The notes under the pieces were generated by a model, which was not told the origin of the DNA, ran no database searches, and was given only the letters and a program-made list of their open reading frames with translations. The position numbers and the translations under genes were made by a program. A stretch of 12,189 nucleotides of DNA. It comes from JAZDOH01 sp043798815. GTDB taxonomy: Bacteria > Patescibacteriota > Gracilibacteria > UM-FILTER-43-11. This document shows, piece after piece, positions 6,496 through 12,189 of this stretch; the stretch's first letter is position 1, and each line of letters opens with the position of its first letter. The stretch spans positions 1 through 12,189 of the forward strand of contig JAZDOH010000044.1 in NCBI GenBank assembly GCA_043798815.1, in the 5' to 3' direction.

Positions 6496-7206
6496 TCAAA
6501 TCACGCCCACATCCATCTGCGGCAAACGGTCCAATTTTTGGTTGTGAGCGGTCAACGGGTTGTAGATTTGGTAAAAGAGTTCGATGAGTTGAGGCGTGGT
6601 TAGTTGGGCGACTCGCAAATTGCAACCTTCAAGCCCCGCCTTGACCGAATTCACGCGCTCCATCAGGTGTTTGTTCATTTCGTCGAATTCCTTGTGCCGC
6701 TGTTTGATCGCTTCTACGCTTTCAGAAGCTGAGATGCGCTGCAAAAATTTGGCAAACAAATTCAAGTTTTGCGAACGGTAAGGATCATAAGGCACCACCA
6801 CGTAAAAGTTTTTTTCCATGATGTCCGCGTATTCCACCAATTTTTGAATGTATTCACAGTATTCATGCGTTTGTTTGCGGAGGAGGGGGTTTTCATTTTT
6901 TTCGCCCAGTTCCTTCACATTTTCCAGGTATTTGTCGATGTCGAGTTTTCGAGAACGAATCGCGATCTGAACCGGGAAGTCGATGGAATTCAAAAAACCC
7001 TGATAAGCAACAATAATTGCATTTTGTTCCTCTTCGGATTTTAAATTAAAGTTCACACTGCTCGTTTGGAGCACGGCGCGCAATCCGCCATTTTTCAACA
7101 CCACCACATCGTCCTTAATCTCCGCTATAGAAAGATACAGTTGAGTGCTGGCGTGTGGGCTCGCCTTTTTTTGGTGAACAGTGTCGGGAATGGGGGTAGT
7201 AGCCAT
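6496..7206 (-). CDS. VirB4/TraC N-terminal-like protein lacking the ATPase domain
   Basis: The protein is 236 residues. After a short Pro/Thr N-terminus it contains LYLSIAEIKDDVVVLKNGGL (about 23-42), followed by LQTSSVNFNLKSEEEQ, YQGFLNSIDFPVQI and FYVVVPYD. These match the N-terminal domain of type IV secretion/conjugation VirB4-like ATPases (TraC-like). No Walker A motif (GxxxxGK[ST]) is present. The frame stops where the ATPase domain would be expected and the convergent baseplate-like gene begins at once. A separate N-terminal protein fits the split PrgI/TraC arrangement I associate with CPR genomes, so truncation need not mean decay. It starts 2 nt after the PrgI-like gene and is probably co-translated with it at the membrane. 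A partner ATPase would have to be encoded elsewhere. Family call is moderately confident. Confidence 0.75.
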   Translation of the reverse strand: MATTPIPDTVHQKKASPHASTQLYLSIAEIKDDVVVLKNGGLRAVLQTSSVNFNLKSEEEQNAIIVAYQGFLNSIDFPVQIAIRSRKLDIDKYLENVKELGEKNENPLLRKQTHEYCEYIQKLVEYADIMEKNFYVVVPYDPYRSQNLNLFAKFLQRISASESVEAIKQRHKEFDEMNKHLMERVNSVKAGLEGCNLRVAQLTTPQLIELFYQIYNPLTAHNQKLDRLPQMDVGVI

Positions 7207-7208
7207 GA

Positions 7209-8225
7209 TTAATCGAGGTTAATTTCTATTTCTCCGCGCTCCAATTCTGTGAACTCAAATTCCCCCTTTTTTTCGGTTTTTTTCTGCCCGTCTGAGGAGC
7301 GGGTGGCAGCAGCAGAAGGCACATTCGGCTTTGGTTGCACCTTTCTGGGTTCCTGGGGTGCAGGAGTTTGAGAAACGGGCTTTGGAACGAATTGAACGGG
7401 TTGAGCTTTGTTGATGGCATTAATGGCGGTATCCGGATGGGCGGAGGCATTTTTTTTCTTTCTCTTGCGTCGCCGCTTTTTTCCACTTCCCGGCTGACCC
7501 TCTTTGGCCATGGGTGCAGGGGATTGAAGCAGGGGTGTGACAGGAGAAGGTGCAGGTTTTATGACGGCTGGCTTGATTGGCGCCATAACAGGAGAAACAG
7601 GAGCTGGCATTACCTTTTTAATCGATGTGGTTGGCAATTTCGCAAGCAGAGTCAAGCGTTTTCCCCTTGGATCCCGTTTGACCGAACGCCAATACATGTT
7701 TTCGGTTTCATTTGGTTTGTGGCCAAAAAAGGCTTCGGCGATCAAGTCTCCATCGTTGGCTTTATCAAGATCCGGATGGTTTTTAACTTCCACGTGGGAA
7801 AAGCCTCCGGAGTCCAAAATACGGCTCAATTCATTTAAATTCAGCCCCGCACGCTTGTCCTTTTCAGCCACTTCGGTTTGAGACGTGGATTTTTCTTCCT
7901 GGGTTCCAAGGTCAATCCAGGCGGCAATTCCCTGATGATCCCAATGCCTTCGTCTGGGCTTGATGTTGTATTCGAGCCCAAGGAGCACGAATTTGGGAAG
8001 TGGGATGTCATTGATTCTAATGAGCGCCGCCGCCACAGCCACCAGGGCTGGAAGGGCGATCACGAAGTATTCAATGATATTCAAGTCATACATCTTTCCC
8101 AGCAGGGTGAAGAATGTGTAGCTGATTCCGCAACCTACGGATACGATGATGAGTTGTCGGAGCGTCAGTGGCCCAACAATTTTGTCTTCAATGCCGACGT
8201 TTTGAGGGATTTTGTATTGAAGCAT
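7209..8225 (-). CDS. PrgI-like (VirB3-like) membrane protein with long Pro/Lys-rich tail
   Basis: The protein is 338 residues. Residues 1-20 (QYKIPQNVGIEDKIVGPLTL) and two predicted transmembrane helices at about 21-43 and 50-70 give the PrgI-family signature, a small inner-membrane component of type IV secretion-like machines comparable to VirB3. The sequence PLPKFVLLGLEYNIKPRRRHW after helix 2 is also typical. Usual members end near residue 110-150. Here about 190 further residues include a proline-rich stretch and a strongly basic block (GKKRRRKRKKK near 249-259), probably disordered and cytoplasmic. The gene has an excellent promoter directly in front, with a predicted leader of about 5 nt. 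It is followed after 2 nt by the VirB4 N-terminal-like gene. A role in a type IV secretion, pilus or DNA-uptake system is inferred from the pair. Confidence 0.8.
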   Translation of the reverse strand: MLQYKIPQNVGIEDKIVGPLTLRQLIIVSVGCGISYTFFTLLGKMYDLNIIEYFVIALPALVAVAAALIRINDIPLPKFVLLGLEYNIKPRRRHWDHQGIAAWIDLGTQEEKSTSQTEVAEKDKRAGLNLNELSRILDSGGFSHVEVKNHPDLDKANDGDLIAEAFFGHKPNETENMYWRSVKRDPRGKRLTLLAKLPTTSIKKVMPAPVSPVMAPIKPAVIKPAPSPVTPLLQSPAPMAKEGQPGSGKKRRRKRKKKNASAHPDTAINAINKAQPVQFVPKPVSQTPAPQEPRKVQPKPNVPSAAATRSSDGQKKTEKKGEFEFTELERGEIEINLD

Positions 8226-8236
8226 TTAATCTAATT

Positions 8237-8265
8237 ATTATAGCAGAAACAAGCCTAAAAAACAA
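8237..8265 (-). promoter_or_regulatory. Strong promoter of the PrgI-like operon, near-leaderless
   Basis: On the minus strand TTGTTT (8265-8260) is followed after exactly 17 nt by a perfect TATAAT (8242-8237), preceded by TGC, an extended -10 element. Predicted transcription start near 8230 leaves only about 5 nt before the ATG at 8225. It lies in the 72-nt gap after the SLH gene, so the PrgI-like pair is a transcription unit separate from efp and the SLH gene. Confidence 0.75.
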
Positions 8266-8297
8266 GGGTGCAGTGCCCACCGATCTCATGAGGTTTT

Positions 8298-10325
8298 TCA
8301 GTTGCCTGCCTTATCCGATTCTTTCAGTTCAATGGCTTCAATCGCCAACTGGGCCATTTCCCCCCTGCTCATGTTTCGTCCGGGGCCAAAATCAGGGAGG
8401 ATTTTACCATTGGGGGTACGCAAACCATCGAGCAACCCGTTTTTGACGGCAAAATTCACAGCGGGGTAATACCATGTTCCTGTCGCCACATCTTTGAACT
8501 GGGCTTCGGCTTTAAAAGTTTCCGCTTTCGTCACGTCAAATCCAAAAGCGGAAACCAGGATTTTAACGGCTTCCGCGCGGTTGATGGGCTGTTCCGGGTG
8601 AAACGTGCCGTCCGCGTACCCATTCACCAAATTCAATTCCTTGGCTTTTTTTACGTACCCCACGTACCAAGCGTACAGCGGGACATCCGGAAAAGGGGAA
8701 TCTTCCACTTCCTCCATCGGGGGAACATCAGCTCCGATGGCTTCCAAGGCGATTTTAATGAACTCGGCGCGAGTGAGCTGCTCATCAGGCGCATAAATAC
8801 CCTTGGAACGGCCTTTGACAATTCCTTTGCGATAAAGGGCTTCAGCATAATTTTTAGCCCAATGATTTTCCAGATCGTTGAATTCGGCTTTGGTGAAACT
8901 TTCCCCTTGCTGGGCGACGAAGAAAAGATCTGTTTTTAGCGAAGAAATCGAGATCCGCTTTTCCGCCCAATCCACAGTCACTTGCGAAGGGTCAACTGCT
9001 TTATACTGATTTGTTCCTGAGGGTAAAGTGAACACCGTCACGGGCTCATTCGGTATGAAGCGATCGGTGATGAGAACCGACATGACGTAAGGTTTGTCAA
9101 AATGAAGAGTTTGGCCGTCCGGAGGAATGAATTCCACGATGGTTTTAAAGGAGTATCCAAAATTCACCGGATAGTCCTTAATAAAGCGCCCCACAGGGGA
9201 TACCAAATACCCCTCAAAGGCTCTGCCGGAATCATCGGTGATGAACGTGTTTTGCTCAAATCGCACTTCCGTTTCACGCGTGAGATTTTTAAAAATGATC
9301 GGTCGGCGGATCAGCCCCTTGTGCTCCGCGGTGATGTGAATCGCCGATTTACTGCTCACCGTGAGCGGAGTGGGGGAGGAAAATAGTGGAGCGGTAAAGG
9401 CGTTATCCCGATAGTCACCAGTTCCTCCGGTTTTGGGAACGCAGGTGCCGTTGAGAAGATCAAAATTTTGTTCGCATTCCAGGACTCTGCAAAGCGGATA
9501 AGGACTCATGCGCTTGGCGTTCGGGCGATCATTGCATTCGAATCGGTAAACCTGAGTGAATACCGGACTCTTGTTGCCGCTCGTGTCGATTCCAAAAAAC
9601 TTCAAAACCGTGTGTTCGGAAATAGAAAAAGAATCCCGGTACAGCGGACTGTCTTCCGTTGGATAAGAGCCGTCGGTGGTGTAAAAAATTCGCACGCCCT
9701 CTTCTTTGAATTCCAATCCCACTTGAGTTTCACTGAGGTAAGAGATGAGGGAGACATTTTGGGCAAATCCGTAACTGCCCGCCGGAGGATCAGCCACCAC
9801 AAAAGGGGGCGTCCGATCAATGGCTGTGGCAGTGGTGAACACGCGGATAAATTCCCCCGTCATCAAGTTCATATTTCGGTCACGCACACTTTTAATGCGA
9901 ATGGCGTGGGACGCTTCGGAAACCAAAGATTCCTGAAGGGTCAAGGTGACTCTTGATCCGTCTTCGCTCAAACTCAACGTCAGCGGGATGGGGATATCGT
10001 CGTGGCGCACCGAAAAATTACCGGGAAGCACGGTGGCTGAATCGATCGGCTCCGAGAACGTCACGGTGATGGTACGAGTACTGGCCGGCACCTTTTGGGC
10101 ATCCGCCACAATAGAAACCGTTGAAACCACGGGCGGGATAATGTCTTCCAGCTGACAGTAACCGGAGCACCCATCCCGGTCGATAAAATTACCGTCATCG
10201 CAAATTTCACTCTTATCAGCTTCCACAACTCCATCTCCGCAATACGCCTGGGCATGCAAAACCAGAAATCCTCCGGTCAGGAGGAAGGTGATACAAAGCC
10301 CGATTGTCCTTTTAAAAAGTGACAT
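8298..10325 (-). CDS. Exported SLH-domain surface protein with Cys-rich, Ig-like and chitobiase-C-like domains
   Basis: This 675-residue mosaic is probably secreted and held at the cell surface. A signal peptide (FKRTIGLCITFLLTGGFLVL, then HAQA) is likely cut near residue 27. Residues 28-60 form a cysteine-rich repeat of the Myxococcus/DUF4215 type (CGDG...E.CDDGN..DGCS..C). Residues about 62-165 look like a bacterial Ig-like (Big_5) domain (TITVTFSEPID). About 175-262 resemble the chitobiase C-terminal fold (GVRIFYTTDGSYPTEDSPLY, then GIDTSGN). The middle (300-475) is beta-rich and unassigned. Three SLH modules end the protein (about 481-530, 543-592, 608-665), with FNDLENHWA, FPDVPLYAWYVGYV and FKDVATGTWYYPAV as their openings. 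SLH domains usually bind secondary cell-wall polymers. It starts 10 nt after the efp stop with no SD and so is probably co-transcribed with efp. Confidence 0.9.
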   Translation of the reverse strand: MSLFKRTIGLCITFLLTGGFLVLHAQAYCGDGVVEADKSEICDDGNFIDRDGCSGYCQLEDIIPPVVSTVSIVADAQKVPASTRTITVTFSEPIDSATVLPGNFSVRHDDIPIPLTLSLSEDGSRVTLTLQESLVSEASHAIRIKSVRDRNMNLMTGEFIRVFTTATAIDRTPPFVVADPPAGSYGFAQNVSLISYLSETQVGLEFKEEGVRIFYTTDGSYPTEDSPLYRDSFSISEHTVLKFFGIDTSGNKSPVFTQVYRFECNDRPNAKRMSPYPLCRVLECEQNFDLLNGTCVPKTGGTGDYRDNAFTAPLFSSPTPLTVSSKSAIHITAEHKGLIRRPIIFKNLTRETEVRFEQNTFITDDSGRAFEGYLVSPVGRFIKDYPVNFGYSFKTIVEFIPPDGQTLHFDKPYVMSVLITDRFIPNEPVTVFTLPSGTNQYKAVDPSQVTVDWAEKRISISSLKTDLFFVAQQGESFTKAEFNDLENHWAKNYAEALYRKGIVKGRSKGIYAPDEQLTRAEFIKIALEAIGADVPPMEEVEDSPFPDVPLYAWYVGYVKKAKELNLVNGYADGTFHPEQPINRAEAVKILVSAFGFDVTKAETFKAEAQFKDVATGTWYYPAVNFAVKNGLLDGLRTPNGKILPDFGPGRNMSRGEMAQLAIEAIELKESDKAGN

Positions 10326-10335
10326 GGTGAGTGAG

Positions 10336-10893
10336 TTAAACTCGTCTCACGTATTCAGCGGTTTCCGTGTTCACTTCCACTACGTCTCCTTCATTGATGA
10401 ACAACGGCACATTCACTACCGCGCCCGTTTCCAGCGTTGCCGGCTTGTTGCCTCCGGTGGCTGTGTCCCCCTTAACTCCGGGAGGGGTTTCGATGATTTT
10501 CAGTTCCGCCTTGATGGGGGGCTGAACGCCGATCGGATTGCCTTCGTAAAACGTCACAAAAACTTCCGTATCATCTTTAATAAAATGAAGCGATTCCGCG
10601 ACCTGGTTCACGGGCAGGGTGAATTGTTCATACGATTCATTGTTCATGAAGTGAGCCGAATTCGTGTCACGGTACAAATACTGGCAGCGGCGCCGTTCAA
10701 TATCCGCGAATTCATACAATTCGCCGGCTAAAAATGTTTTTTCCAAAGCCGAGCCGTCGATCAAGCTTTTTAGCTTGGTGCGCATCACGGGTTTGCGTTG
10801 TTGTTTGCGGTTGAATTGGCTCCAGGTAACCAGATAGGGTTTTTGATCCACTTTGACCACGGTTCCAACCTTAAGATCGGTAAGACTGCTCAT
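10336..10893 (-). CDS. efp: Elongation factor P
   Basis: This 185-residue protein has full EF-P length and three-domain layout. The KOW-like N-terminal domain is followed by EKTFLAGELYEFADIERRRC (about 51-70), YLYRDTNSAHFMNNESYEQF (about 73-92), PPIKAELKI, the signature PGVKGDTATGGNKPATLETG near 138-157, and the C-terminal VEVNTETAEYVRRV. EF-P binds the ribosomal E site and relieves stalling at polyproline. The domain I tip is unusual: FNRKQQRKPVMRTKL replaces the common FVKPGKGQAFARVKL, so by ungapped alignment the residue at E. coli Lys34 is Gln32 and the PGKG motif is gone. The leader before the ATG is TTTTTTCCC, identical to that of pgk. The gene lies 66 nt downstream of the glycosylase gene and 10 nt before the SLH gene. 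Confidence 0.97.
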   Translation of the reverse strand: MSSLTDLKVGTVVKVDQKPYLVTWSQFNRKQQRKPVMRTKLKSLIDGSALEKTFLAGELYEFADIERRRCQYLYRDTNSAHFMNNESYEQFTLPVNQVAESLHFIKDDTEVFVTFYEGNPIGVQPPIKAELKIIETPPGVKGDTATGGNKPATLETGAVVNVPLFINEGDVVEVNTETAEYVRRV

Positions 10894-10929
10894 GGGAAAA
10901 AAGTAATAATCATTAAAAGGGCAAAACGA

Positions 10930-10958
10930 GTTTACCAGATCGCAAAGAGGCGGTAAAC
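10930..10958. repeat. 7-bp inverted repeat between glycosylase and efp genes
   Basis: GTTTACC at 10930-10936 is repeated inverted as GGTAAAC at 10952-10958, with a 15-nt spacer. It begins 1 nt after the glycosylase stop codon on the minus strand. As RNA it would form a 7-bp hairpin, extendable by a G-U pair at each end, followed by TCGTTTTGCCCTTTT. That is a weak intrinsic terminator at best. Alternatively it is an operator-like site for a dimeric regulator upstream of efp. Confidence 0.4.
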
Positions 10959-10959
10959 C

Positions 10960-11475
10960 TTATTCGTTGACCAAAAACCGATACGGTTTTTTGGACCAGA
11001 CCGACCCCGCATAACCCACTCCGATGCGCGCGGTTTTTTTGATGCTCGTCACAGTTATTCCACGGTCTTCGATCCACAATCCCGTTTTTCGCACCGCCGG
11101 TTTTTCATTGAAAGTTTTGTCGACGCCAATCGCTTTGGTCAGTTTTCCGGGACCGTCAAATTCCCCGGCGCCCCGAATCAAGATCGCCGCCGGATATTCT
11201 TTTGGCCCCGTGACGATATTCAGCATCCAATACATGCCGTATACCAAATAAACATACCAATATCCCGCCGGTCCGAACATCACCTTCGTCCGTTCCGTTT
11301 TCCCGCGATGCGCATGCGACGCACGGTCTTCATGGCCATCGTACGCTTCCACTTCACAGATCATGAGGGCGGTTTTGACCCCGTTTTTTTCACTCACCAA
11401 AAATTTTCCCAGCAATTCCCGTGCTACCGTGAGCGTTGGACGATTAAAAAAATGATGATCGAGAACAATAGCCAT
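10960..11475 (-). CDS. 3-methyladenine DNA glycosylase (AAG/MPG family)
   Basis: This base-excision-repair enzyme removes alkylated and deaminated purines from DNA. The protein is 171 residues, compact but within the family's bacterial range. Motifs compared with human AAG from memory: EVEAYDG at 41-47, with Glu43 and Tyr45 matching catalytic Glu125 and Tyr127; His54 in RASHAH matching His136; YVYLVYGMY at 74-82, with Tyr76 matching intercalating Tyr159; Asn86 matching Asn169; Arg101 in LIRGAG matching Arg182; then GPGKLTKA at 108-115 and ARIGVGYAG near 149-157. All key residues are therefore present. The ATG lies 9 nt after the CCA end of tRNA-Ile2 on the same strand, so the gene is most likely transcribed from the tRNA promoter and released as an almost leaderless mRNA when the tRNA is processed. 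No SD is visible. Confidence 0.93.
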   Translation of the reverse strand: MAIVLDHHFFNRPTLTVARELLGKFLVSEKNGVKTALMICEVEAYDGHEDRASHAHRGKTERTKVMFGPAGYWYVYLVYGMYWMLNIVTGPKEYPAAILIRGAGEFDGPGKLTKAIGVDKTFNEKPAVRKTGLWIEDRGITVTSIKKTARIGVGYAGSVWSKKPYRFLVNE

Positions 11476-11484
11476 TGTTGTGAA

Positions 11485-11561
11485 TGGTGGGCCCTCCTGG
11501 ACTTGAACCAGGGGCCAACCCCTTATGAGGGGGCTGCTCTTACCAACTGAGCTAAGGGCCC
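11485..11561 (-). tRNA. ileX: tRNA-Ile2 (CAU anticodon, lysidine type), CCA encoded
   Basis: A complete cloverleaf of 77 nt including an encoded 3' CCA. The acceptor stem is GGGCCCT/AGGGCCC, the D arm GCTC...GAGC, the anticodon stem GCCCC/GGGGT with loop CTCATAA, and the T arm CCTGG-TTCAAGT-CCAGG. The discriminator is A73. The anticodon is CAT. I assign Ile2 rather than Met because the acceptor carries C4-G69 and C5-G68, which the lysidine synthetase TilS uses for recognition, and because the body (CTTAGCTCAG, AGAGCA, GGTTCAAGTCC) is very close to E. coli ileX. It lacks the C1-A72 mismatch and GGG/CCC anticodon stem of initiator tRNA. After lysidine modification it would read AUA. It lies directly upstream of the glycosylase gene. 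Confidence 0.92.
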
Positions 11562-11569
11562 GCTAGGTC

Positions 11570-11598
11570 ACGATAACTCAAGCGCAGGTCTTTTTCAA
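11570..11598 (-). promoter_or_regulatory. Candidate promoter of tRNA-Ile2 and the glycosylase gene
   Basis: On the minus strand TTGAAA (11598-11593) is followed after 17 nt by TATCGT (11575-11570), a 4 of 6 match to TATAAT. The predicted start lies just in front of the tRNA 5' end at 11561. It is weaker than the divergent promoter beside it, but position and spacing fit. Confidence 0.4.
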
Positions 11599-11609
11599 AT
11601 GAGGCTGGG

Positions 11610-11638
11610 TTGTTTTTAGAGTGGGAATGTGGTATAAT
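11610..11638 (+). promoter_or_regulatory. Strong extended -10 promoter of the right-edge gene
   Basis: TTGTTT at 11610-11615 is separated by 17 nt from a perfect TATAAT at 11633-11638, with TGG directly before it (extended -10). The hexamers, spacing and TGn element are the same as in the PrgI-operon promoter. The start would fall near 11645, leaving a leader of about 8 nt before the ATG at 11653. Confidence 0.75.
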
Positions 11639-11652
11639 AAAATGATATTTTT

Positions 11653-12189
11653 ATGTCAGAACCTGCCGCCACACCAACGGGTGCAGCTCCTGCCGTTCCG
11701 CAAGAGGACATCGGGAAAGTCGTCACACAAGTGGTCGAAGGATTAAAGGAAAGCATGGCAAAGCCAACGCTGGGCAATGTTCTGAATGCGCTAGGCCCGC
11801 TTTTAACTTATTATCTTTTAAATAGTTCAGATACTCATGTATCGGATCAGCCAAACTCTGATGATGCGCGTGAACATTTAAGAACCGAAGTAGATCAGAG
11901 TCGGCTGGGCGCTTTGCGGGCACAAGTAGCACGACAAGCTCCTTTTTTGATGGCCGAAAAGCCTCCGGGGAAAGAAGAAAAAAAGGCGCCAAAAACAAAA
12001 AAGGAATTAGCGATGATAGAAGATTTGAAAAAGAGGGGATTTGTTTACGACTATGAGACGGGGAATTATCTGGATCCGGCCGTATTTCCCAACATGGAGC
12101 AATTGAGATTTGATTTTTTATTGCCCTACGAACTTTATGATGGCTCGGGCGCTCTGGTTACTTGCTACTTTCGTAAGTCTTTTGGGGAT
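11653..12189 (+). CDS. Unrecognised protein, N-terminal 179 residues (runs off the window)
   Basis: The frame opens at ATG 11653 and is still open at the last base. The protein starts with an Ala/Pro-rich, probably disordered segment (SEPAATPTGAAPAVPQED). A helical stretch with a hydrophobic patch follows at about 41-56 (NVLNALGPLLTYYLL), too short and broken to call a membrane helix. A basic linker (GKEEKKAPKTKKELAMIEDL, about 107-126) follows, then a more folded-looking segment, KRGFVYDYETGNYLDPAVFP. No signal peptide is visible and I recognise no family. It has a strong promoter of its own, divergent from the tRNA, and an almost leaderless start. Coding is supported by the promoter, the long open frame and the composition; nothing can be said about function. 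Confidence 0.7.
   Translation, partial: MSEPAATPTGAAPAVPQEDIGKVVTQVVEGLKESMAKPTLGNVLNALGPLLTYYLLNSSDTHVSDQPNSDDAREHLRTEVDQSRLGALRAQVARQAPFLMAEKPPGKEEKKAPKTKKELAMIEDLKKRGFVYDYETGNYLDPAVFPNMEQLRFDFLLPYELYDGSGALVTCYFRKSFGD

Noticed and set aside
7335..7881. Plus-strand open frames of 114 and 167 codons opposite the PrgI-like tail
   Set aside because: They arise from low-complexity Pro/Lys-rich coding sequence on the other strand; Gly/Arg/Trp-rich translations with no family resemblance.
8266..8281. Possible terminator hairpin GGTG...CACC followed by a T-run after the SLH gene
   Set aside because: The stem is only 4 bp, and the T-run coincides with the -35 element of the PrgI-operon promoter, so it is better explained as promoter sequence.
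9468..9956. 162-codon antisense open frame inside the SLH gene
   Set aside because: Antisense shadow; the minus-strand frame has a signal peptide and several known domains.
10288..10731. 147-codon antisense open frame across efp
   Set aside because: Antisense shadow of a well conserved gene.
752..10893. DHS-like enzyme modifying EF-P, by analogy with hypusination of eIF5A
   Set aside because: The two genes are far apart, and the EF-P tip position aligns with Gln rather than Lys, so no obvious acceptor exists.
1..12189. UGA recoded as glycine, or a CRISPR array
   Set aside because: UGA ends pgk and other genes exactly where the family ends, and no regularly spaced direct repeats were seen.

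Overview
The window looks like chromosomal DNA of a Candidate Phyla Radiation (Patescibacteria) bacterium, possibly of the Peregrinibacteria group. The assignment rests on gene content recognised from memory: a cysteine-rich double zinc-ribbon protein typical of CPR genomes, a PrgI-like protein followed by a VirB4/TraC N-terminal-like protein, a membrane-anchored baseplate-J-like protein, a divergent elongation factor P, and the remains of a diversity-generating retroelement (DGR), which are common in CPR. UGA works as an ordinary stop codon in several genes (pgk, the zinc-ribbon gene, the baseplate-like gene), so this is not a UGA=Gly lineage such as Gracilibacteria or Absconditabacteria. No recognisable Shine-Dalgarno sequence precedes any of the genes, and several candidate promoters sit so close to the start codon that the mRNAs would be leaderless or nearly so.

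Left edge (1-735): what appears to be a decayed DGR. It holds an AAY-codon-rich segment with a GC-rich end (like the 3' end of a template or variable repeat), an intact Avd-like four-helix-bundle gene on the minus strand, and head to head with it a 73-codon reverse transcriptase remnant in which an RT-like N-terminus is joined in frame to an RT-like C-terminus with the catalytic core missing. A 32-codon small ORF of unknown function follows.

Centre left (752-6495): a deoxyhypusine-synthase-family gene (minus) is divergent from the cysteine-rich zinc-ribbon gene (plus). Phosphoglycerate kinase follows with its own promoter and overlaps by 4 nt the start of the baseplate-J-like membrane protein gene.

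Centre right (6496-11561): an all-minus-strand block. In transcription order it runs tRNA-Ile2(CAU), a 3-methyladenine DNA glycosylase 9 nt behind the tRNA, elongation factor P, an exported SLH-domain surface protein, then, from a separate strong promoter, a PrgI-like membrane protein and a stand-alone VirB4 N-terminal-like domain. The last gene abuts the baseplate-like gene stop to stop with no base between them.

Right edge (11562-12189): a divergent promoter region, then an unrecognised plus-strand gene that runs off the window.

The most interesting signals are the internally deleted DGR with inverted accessory gene, the DHS-like enzyme in a bacterium whose EF-P has glutamine rather than lysine at the modification position, the leaderless or SD-less expression pattern, and the uncharacterised cysteine-rich protein.
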